Source: Bacillaceae bacterium UBA7792 (GTDB lineage: Bacteria; Bacillota; Bacilli; Bacillales; Cytobacillaceae). Taken from it: a DNA stretch of 10,019 nucleotides. The stretch is from contig DLCS01000241.1 of NCBI GenBank assembly GCA_002480735.1, forward strand, positions 1 through 10,019, written 5' to 3'. Positions 6,238-10,019 of the stretch are shown here, piece after piece. The position numbers and the translations under genes are program-made. The notes beneath the pieces are model-generated. The model worked only from the letters and a program-made list of their open reading frames with translations, was not told the DNA's origin and did not search any database. Positions within the stretch are counted from its first letter, which is position 1, and each line of letters starts with the position of its first letter.

Positions 6238-7489
6238 TATTTTCTTAGTTTTGATGCTTCTCAGGGTACCTATTGCGATCAGTCTAGCATCATCGACCAT
6301 GGTTGTTCTTTTTCTAACTGATTTCAATATGAATATGGTTCCTCAGAGAATCTTCACAGCTCTTGATTCCTTTCCGATGATGGCCATTCCAGGCTTCGTT
6401 CTTGCTGGTGTCCTCTTGGCGCGCGGTGGTATTTCTAAATACTTAATTGAAGCATTAAGAGCTTGGGTTGGACATTTACCAGGTGGACTAGCAGTTGTTA
6501 CGATTCTTGCGTGTATGGTTTTTGCGGCTATTTCTGGATCCAGTCCTGCAACTGCAGCGGCAATCGGGTCGATTATGATTCCAGCAATGGTGAATGCTGG
6601 CTACGATAAGAAGTATTCAATGGGTCTTGTTGCAGCTGGGGGTACACTAGGAATCCTCATTCCGCCGAGTATCCCGCTTATTATTTACGGGATTACATCT
6701 GAGGAATCCATTGGTAAGCTATTCATGGCTGGAGTTATTCCTGGAGTCTTATTGGGTGGAGTATTAATCGTTTCAGCTATTTTCTATGCAAAAAAGAATG
6801 GCTACGGAAAAGGGAAACCAGCTACATGGGGGGAGAGAGGAAAAAAATCACTCAAAGCGATTTGGGGTGCTTTCCTACCATTCTTAATTCTCGGTAGTAT
6901 TTACAGCGGGATTGTCACACCTACTGAATCGGCAGTTATTGCGGTATTCTATGGTATTATCGTTTCTGCTTTTATTTATCGCGAGCTTCACTGGAAAGAT
7001 ATTCGTCCAATTATTATTGAATCCATCAATATCACTGCGATGATTTTCTTAATCATCGGTGCAGCAAGCCTTTTTGGCTTATATTTAACAAACGCACAAA
7101 TTCCATTCCAAATTGGTAGCTGGATTGCAGAAAGTGAAATGAACAAATGGGTATTCATGATCATTGTCAATATCTTATTTTTCATTCTGGGAATGTTCCT
7201 AGAGGCAGTATCCATCATCTTGATTACACTACCAATTTTACTACCAATGCTAAAACATTTTGATATTAACTTGATCCACTTTGCGATCATCATGACCATC
7301 AATATGGAATTAGGCATGATTACACCGCCAGTTGGCTTGAATCTATTCGTTGTCAGTGGAATTGCCAAGGAGAAGCTAGGCCAGGTGGTAAGAGGGGTTA
7401 TCCCATTTATTGTTCTTATGATCATTGTTCTTGCCATTGTTGTCCTCTTCCCGCAGCTTTCACTATGGATGCCTGAGCGGATGCAATAG
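6218..7489 (+). CDS. dctM: TRAP transporter large membrane subunit DctM
   Basis: Transport-channel subunit (423 aa) with about 11-12 hydrophobic segments, the normal size for DctM of the ion-transporter superfamily. It contains the family's signature stretches: the first re-entrant-loop region SGSSPATAAAIGSIMIPAM, then GILIPPSIPLIIYGI, the mid-protein TPTESAV, and the second repeat GMITPPVGLNLFVVSGI near the C-terminus. These two pseudo-symmetrical proline/serine loops line the sodium and substrate sites in known TRAP structures. ATG at 6218 has an AAAGGAC site seven bases upstream inside dctQ and overlaps its end by 20 bp. It is the last gene of the operon; the next genes are convergent. Confidence 0.94.
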   Translation: MIILLLSIFLVLMLLRVPIAISLASSTMVVLFLTDFNMNMVPQRIFTALDSFPMMAIPGFVLAGVLLARGGISKYLIEALRAWVGHLPGGLAVVTILACMVFAAISGSSPATAAAIGSIMIPAMVNAGYDKKYSMGLVAAGGTLGILIPPSIPLIIYGITSEESIGKLFMAGVIPGVLLGGVLIVSAIFYAKKNGYGKGKPATWGERGKKSLKAIWGAFLPFLILGSIYSGIVTPTESAVIAVFYGIIVSAFIYRELHWKDIRPIIIESINITAMIFLIIGAASLFGLYLTNAQIPFQIGSWIAESEMNKWVFMIIVNILFFILGMFLEAVSIILITLPILLPMLKHFDINLIHFAIIMTINMELGMITPPVGLNLFVVSGIAKEKLGQVVRGVIPFIVLMIIVLAIVVLFPQLSLWMPERMQ

Positions 7490-7520
7490 GGGAATGCTGA
7501 CGGAAAAGCTAGTTTCATAG

Positions 7521-7558
7521 AAAAAAATCATCCCTATCTCTTGAAAGAGGTAGGGACT
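7521..7558. terminator. Bidirectional terminator between dctM and the minus-strand operon
   Basis: TCCCTATCTCT (7531-7541) pairs with AGAGGTAGGGA (7546-7556), one pair being G-U on the + strand, with a TGAA loop. The run of seven A at 7521-7527 gives a perfect U-tract for transcripts coming from the right on the minus strand, so it best serves the gene at 7603-8100. The + strand side lacks a good U-tract and would be weaker for dctM. Confidence 0.8.
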
Positions 7559-7602
7559 AATTGTATTTCAAACGCTGTTCGGTGTTTCGAGACTCATTTT
7601 AC

Positions 7603-8100
7603 TTAATCATGATCAACTTCGAGTTCAACAATGTAATCATCTTTGTCAATTGAGAATTCACCACGGAGTCCTTTAAGATCACCCCGATATCCATCATTGT
7701 CCAATCGGAAGTTGTTCGACTTCGTGAAGATTACTTGTTGACCGTTCTTTTCAATGGTTACTTCACTATTTGTGATAGAGATAATGGTGCCGTGATCATC
7801 AAAGGTTTTCTCAGTCTTGATCTTCGTCACGACTCCATTCTTACCTTCAATTTCAGCTAAGACCCCTGCTGCAAGTGGAATGGTGCGGTCACTGATTCGA
7901 ACATTCGCATCGACGGAATAGGTTTGGGTTCCATCAAAAGGGACATCAATAGTGATATTCTTACCGTCATAGAAAGTAACCTTTCCCTCCAGACTTTTAT
8001 AAGTATTGTTATCAGATGCGGCTTGTGTATTAGAAATCCCAGCAAAAAGCCCAGTGCAGAGGATTCCGAAAGCCATTAAACTTTTTATTCCCTGTCTCAT
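7603..8100 (-). CDS. Secreted protein of a three-member paralogous family (signal-peptide form)
   Basis: Uncharacterised exported protein of 165 aa; I do not recognise a named family. Residues 1-27 form a Sec signal peptide (positive start, hydrophobic core, likely cut after T-Q-A27). The rest (about 36-165) is the shared domain also present in the proteins at 8120-8977 and 9129-9737. It holds two similar beta-rich units: SLEGKVTFYDGKNITIDVP onward (37-70) and HGTIISITNSEVTIEKNG onward (103-133), followed by D134-N-D-G-Y-R-G140 and an acidic end, ELEVDHD. There is no transmembrane anchor, wall-sorting motif or stalk. GGGAGGAG lies at ideal spacing before the ATG. It starts 19 bp after the gene at 8120-8977, so the two form one transcription unit driven from 9022-9066, ending at the terminator near 7531. 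Function unknown; a secreted partner of the anchored paralogues is a reasonable inference. Confidence 0.85.
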   Translation of the reverse strand: MRQGIKSLMAFGILCTGLFAGISNTQAASDNNTYKSLEGKVTFYDGKNITIDVPFDGTQTYSVDANVRISDRTIPLAAGVLAEIEGKNGVVTKIKTEKTFDDHGTIISITNSEVTIEKNGQQVIFTKSNNFRLDNDGYRGDLKGLRGEFSIDKDDYIVELEVDHD

Positions 8101-8119
8101 ATGCGACTCCTCCCATTAG

Positions 8120-8977
8120 TTAATCATCATACCGATCATCATCATCATCATAGTCATCATATTGATCATCAATTTCGATGTCTAAGCCAATGATTTTATT
8201 TTCACTTGTTAATGTATATTCAGCCCATAGCCCCGCCAAATTTCCACGGTATCCGTCGGTGTCCATATAAAATTGTGGAGCTTTTGCGAAGGTTACCTGC
8301 TTGCCATTTTTTTCAAGAGTTACACTATTGTTTGTAACATTGACAATGGTCCCATGTCCCTCAACAACACGCTCTGTCTCAATTTTGTATGCAACATTCC
8401 CTTGGGCATCTACATCCACCAACGAGCCGACACCGATTGGATGATACTGATCATGTATTATGGTTTGATTATTTATTGCAAAAGTAAGCTTCCCCTCAAT
8501 TGGAACATCAATGGTGATTTGATTGCTGCTATAGGCAGTAACTTTCCCTTCTAGACTTCGAAACACATTTCCTGTACCTGAAGAGATACTGGAATTAGTA
8601 GAGGTAGTTACCTTCTTTTGAGCTGTTTCTGTGCTGCTTGATGTAGAAGAATTAGTAGATGATGCAGTACTCTTTGATTGCGCTTGACTGTTCGTCGTTT
8701 TGCTGCCGTCAGTAGTAGTATCTGTTTCAGCAGATGTAGTAGCAGATGTCTGTCCTGAACCTGATTGTTCAGATGCCTGGGCTTTTATACCTTCACCCGT
8801 CTCAACAACTTCGTTAGTTGTTGCGGCAGCCACTTCAGAACTAACAATTTGCCGGTTCGATTCAACCTTAGTTTCAGGTGTTTCCTTGCTCTCTTGTGCT
8901 ATCATCATGACGATAGCGATCGAACTTACGACCAAAACGGCTAATAGAAAGCTATTATTTTTTAACCAGTTTAGCAT
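8120..8977 (-). CDS. Membrane-anchored Ser/Thr-stalk protein of the three-member family, Asp-rich tail
   Basis: Uncharacterised envelope protein of 285 aa. A short cytoplasmic start and one hydrophobic segment (about 10-27) without a clear cleavage site point to an N-terminal membrane anchor. Residues about 28-138 are a low-complexity stalk rich in Ser, Thr, Gln and Glu, suited to crossing the cell wall. The shared domain follows (141-270): SLEGKVTAYSSNQITIDVP, then HGTIVNVTNNSVTLEKNG, and D239-T-D-G-Y-R-G245. The protein ends in an extreme acidic tail, DDQYDDYDDDDDRYDD (270-285), which could bind divalent cations or basic polymers. AAGGAGGA lies eight bases before the ATG. It is preceded by the conserved promoter module (9022-9066) and followed after 19 bp by its secreted paralogue. 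The family is not one I can name; function is unknown. Confidence 0.86.
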   Translation of the reverse strand: MLNWLKNNSFLLAVLVVSSIAIVMMIAQESKETPETKVESNRQIVSSEVAAATTNEVVETGEGIKAQASEQSGSGQTSATTSAETDTTTDGSKTTNSQAQSKSTASSTNSSTSSSTETAQKKVTTSTNSSISSGTGNVFRSLEGKVTAYSSNQITIDVPIEGKLTFAINNQTIIHDQYHPIGVGSLVDVDAQGNVAYKIETERVVEGHGTIVNVTNNSVTLEKNGKQVTFAKAPQFYMDTDGYRGNLAGLWAEYTLTSENKIIGLDIEIDDQYDDYDDDDDRYDD

Positions 8978-9021
8978 GTCGTTTTTCCTCCTTTTCTTTA
9001 TCTATCTTTACTTTATCAATT

Positions 9022-9066
9022 GAAAATAAGATGATTCTTTATATATTTTAAGAATTTCCTAAGAAA
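9022..9066 (-). promoter_or_regulatory. Promoter/operator module for the genes at 8977-7603
   Basis: Read on the minus strand, it starts with two direct repeats, TTCTTA-N5-TTCTTA (11-bp period, 9049-9066), the usual layout for an OmpR-family regulator dimer. The second repeat serves as a poor -35. After 17 bp comes the -10-like TCTTAT (9031-9026) within AATCATCTTA. The module matches 35 of 45 positions of the one at 9780-9824, without gaps. The matches are concentrated in the repeats and the -10 block, with the spacer diverged. Confidence 0.7.
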
Positions 9067-9079
9067 TCCAATTTCTATC

Positions 9080-9112
9080 AAAAAAACAAAGCCTATCATC
9101 TGGCTTTGTTTT
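9080..9112 (-). terminator. Rho-independent terminator after the gene at 9129-9737
   Basis: AAAACAAAGCC (9083-9093) pairs perfectly with GGCTTTGTTTT (9102-9112) around an 8-nt loop. On the minus strand the stem is followed by a run of seven T (complement of 9080-9086, partly in the stem). It separates the upstream paralogue gene from the promoter module at 9022-9066. Confidence 0.85.
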
Positions 9113-9128
9113 GAAAAATAGAATTTAA

Positions 9129-9737
9129 TTAATCATCATAGCCCCCGTCGTAGTCATCTTCGATATCAATGCCGATAATTTCAACATTTTCGTTAAAGGT
9201 GATATCTGCTGGGAGGCCTTCAATAGGGCCCATATATCCGTCCGTTTCAATGCGGAAGTTTGAAGCCTTCTTGAATACATGCTCAGAACCATTATAGCTG
9301 ATGGTTACCTCTTGGTCTGTTACAGCCACAATTGTACCGTGGGCGTCCATCGTTCTATCTGTCTCAAGTTTGTAGGCAAACTCTCCGTTAGCATTAATGT
9401 CGACCAACGAGCCTTCCTTTAGTGGTAATAGAAAATCCTCGACTCTAGTATTAGCATCTATTTTGAAGGTTTTACTTCCTTCCAGAGGAACCTCAACGGT
9501 CAAAGAATCACTTGTTAGAGCAGTTACCTTCCCGTCAAGCTCGATAAAAAGATTATTTGCCTGTATGCCGGTGTTAGCTGTAGTTCCTTGCGTATTACTG
9601 TTCGGAGAGTTCGTATTACTGACGTAGTTCTTATAACCTCTTCTCTCATCATAGAATTCTTCATAGACCAAAACAGCCCCGATTCCTAAAACAGTCACAA
9701 TCGCCCCAATAATAGAAAATTTTTTCCAGTGTTTCAT
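9129..9737 (-). CDS. Membrane-anchored protein of the three-member family, short stalk
   Basis: Uncharacterised envelope protein of 202 aa from the ATG at 9737. An upstream in-frame ATG at 9752 exists, but its codons contain the GGAGGA ribosome binding site that sits seven bases before 9737, so the shorter start is preferred. Numbering from 9737, a basic start (MKHWKK) and hydrophobic segment (about 7-25) form an N-terminal anchor, followed by an Asn/Thr/Ser/Gly-rich linker (about 36-60). The shared domain then runs to the end: ELDGKVTALTSDSLTVEVP (66-84), HGTIVAVTDQEVTISYNG (133-150), E164-T-D-G-Y-M-G170 and the acidic tail EDDYDGGYDD. It is nearest to the histidine kinase gene, 79 bp upstream on the same strand, with the promoter module 9780-9824 between them and its own terminator behind. 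No named family recognised; its position suggests it is controlled by, or feeds back on, the two-component system. Confidence 0.85.
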   Translation of the reverse strand: MKHWKKFSIIGAIVTVLGIGAVLVYEEFYDERRGYKNYVSNTNSPNSNTQGTTANTGIQANNLFIELDGKVTALTSDSLTVEVPLEGSKTFKIDANTRVEDFLLPLKEGSLVDINANGEFAYKLETDRTMDAHGTIVAVTDQEVTISYNGSEHVFKKASNFRIETDGYMGPIEGLPADITFNENVEIIGIDIEDDYDGGYDD

Positions 9738-9779
9738 CTTCAATTCCTCCATTTCTTTATTAGCCTTAATGTAACAGCG

Positions 9780-9824
9780 GAAATTAAGATGATTATTTGA
9801 TGTTTGTAAGAAATTCTTAAGAAA
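9780..9824 (-). promoter_or_regulatory. Promoter/operator module for the gene at 9737-9129
   Basis: Read on the minus strand, it contains TTTCTTAAGAATTTCTTA (9824-9807), two direct TTCTTA repeats at 11-bp period. After 17 bp comes the -10-like TCTTAA (9789-9784) within the block AATCATCTTA shared with 9022-9066. The repeat overlaps the last codons and TAA stop (9819-9817) of the histidine kinase gene. The two copies CTTAAG/CTTACA with 5-bp spacing also look like the PmrA/BasR box layout known in enterobacteria. Confidence 0.7.
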
Positions 9825-10019
9825 AGCTTGAGGCAGCTTTTAGATAAACGGTGACTGTTGTGCCCTTATTAATCTCACTATCAATTTCAATCGAACCACC
9901 GCTTTGCTCGATAAGGGTGTTGGCAATTGTCAGGCCTAGTCCACTACCACCTGTTGTTCTCGTCCTTGATTTATCAACTCGATAAAAGCGCTCAAACAAA
10001 CGCTTAATTTCCTCCTTGG
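9817..10019 (-). CDS. Sensor histidine kinase, C-terminal end (5' part outside the window)
   Basis: The frame is open to the window edge and gives the last 67 or so residues of an OmpR-partner type histidine kinase. Visible are the F box region KEEIKRLFERFYRVDKSR, the G2 box GGSGLGLTIANTLIEQSGG and the terminal beta strand GTTVTVYLK, all parts of the ATP-binding domain that phosphorylates the dimerisation-domain histidine. The sensor part lies outside, so the stimulus is unknown. This kinase class is nearly always encoded with an OmpR-family response regulator, expected upstream beyond position 10019. The OmpR-type repeats before the two downstream units fit that partner as their regulator. 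No terminator is visible between this gene and the next, so some read-through into 9737-9129 is likely. Confidence 0.93.
   Translation of the reverse strand, partial: KEEIKRLFERFYRVDKSRTRTTGGSGLGLTIANTLIEQSGGSIEIDSEINKGTTVTVYLKAASSFS

Noticed and set aside
6988..7518. Minus-strand open frame of 176 codons opposite dctM
   Set aside because: It is antisense to the conserved C-terminal half of dctM, whose motifs are intact, and its product looks like reverse-frame noise.
7603..8977. PepSY-domain proteins, which often accompany histidine kinases in Bacillus
   Set aside because: The shared domain lacks the PepSY pattern and instead shows two G-x-[VI]-T...VTI beta units and a D-x-D-G-Y motif.
8700..9023. 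Plus-strand open frame of 107 codons
   Set aside because: It is the complement of the Ser/Thr-rich stalk and anchor of the 8120-8977 gene and runs through that gene's promoter region. Repetitive Ser/Thr codons readily give long antisense frames.

Overview
The window looks like chromosomal DNA of a low-GC, Gram-positive Bacillaceae-type bacterium. Supporting signs are strong AAGGAGG-like ribosome binding sites, use of TTG and GTG starts, Rho-independent terminators with U-tracts, lipoprotein signal peptides with lipoboxes, and a DctS/DctR pair of the Bacillus type. No rRNA, tRNA, mobile element or CRISPR array was found.

Layout of the left two thirds (+ strand): positions 3-779 are the 3' part of a cysteine desulfurase gene, closed by a strong terminator. 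Next comes a C4-dicarboxylate-type two-component pair, dctS (929-2542) and dctR (2535-3200), preceded by a promoter region with a perfect 21-bp palindrome. After a roughly 290-bp gap holding a terminator and a new sigma-A-like promoter, a TRAP transporter operon begins. It has two tandem substrate-binding lipoproteins (3495-4550 and 4588-5637), the small membrane subunit dctQ (5740-6237) and the large membrane subunit dctM (6218-7489). The likely logic is that DctS senses an external carboxylate, DctR activates transcription, and DctP-DctQM imports the compound with sodium. The first, more divergent binding protein may be a co-sensor for DctS, as the TRAP-like protein DctB is in B. subtilis. 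A hairpin between dctP and dctQ probably lowers expression of the membrane subunits relative to the binding protein.

Layout of the right third (- strand, convergent with dctM): reading leftwards from the window edge there is the C-terminal end of a histidine kinase (10019-9817), then three related envelope protein genes (9737-9129, 8977-8120, 8100-7603). All three carry the same domain of about 130 residues, which I cannot assign to a named family. They differ in how they are placed in the envelope: two have an N-terminal membrane anchor with a low-complexity stalk, and one has a cleavable signal peptide. The first gene, and the following two-gene unit, are each preceded by a near-identical 45-bp promoter module. 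Each module has direct repeats of TTCTTA at 11-bp period, the layout of an OmpR-family response regulator site, and a conserved -10-region block. This suggests a self-contained regulon: a two-component system (its regulator gene lying just outside the window) that controls a small family of exported Asp-rich proteins. This is the most novel part of the window.
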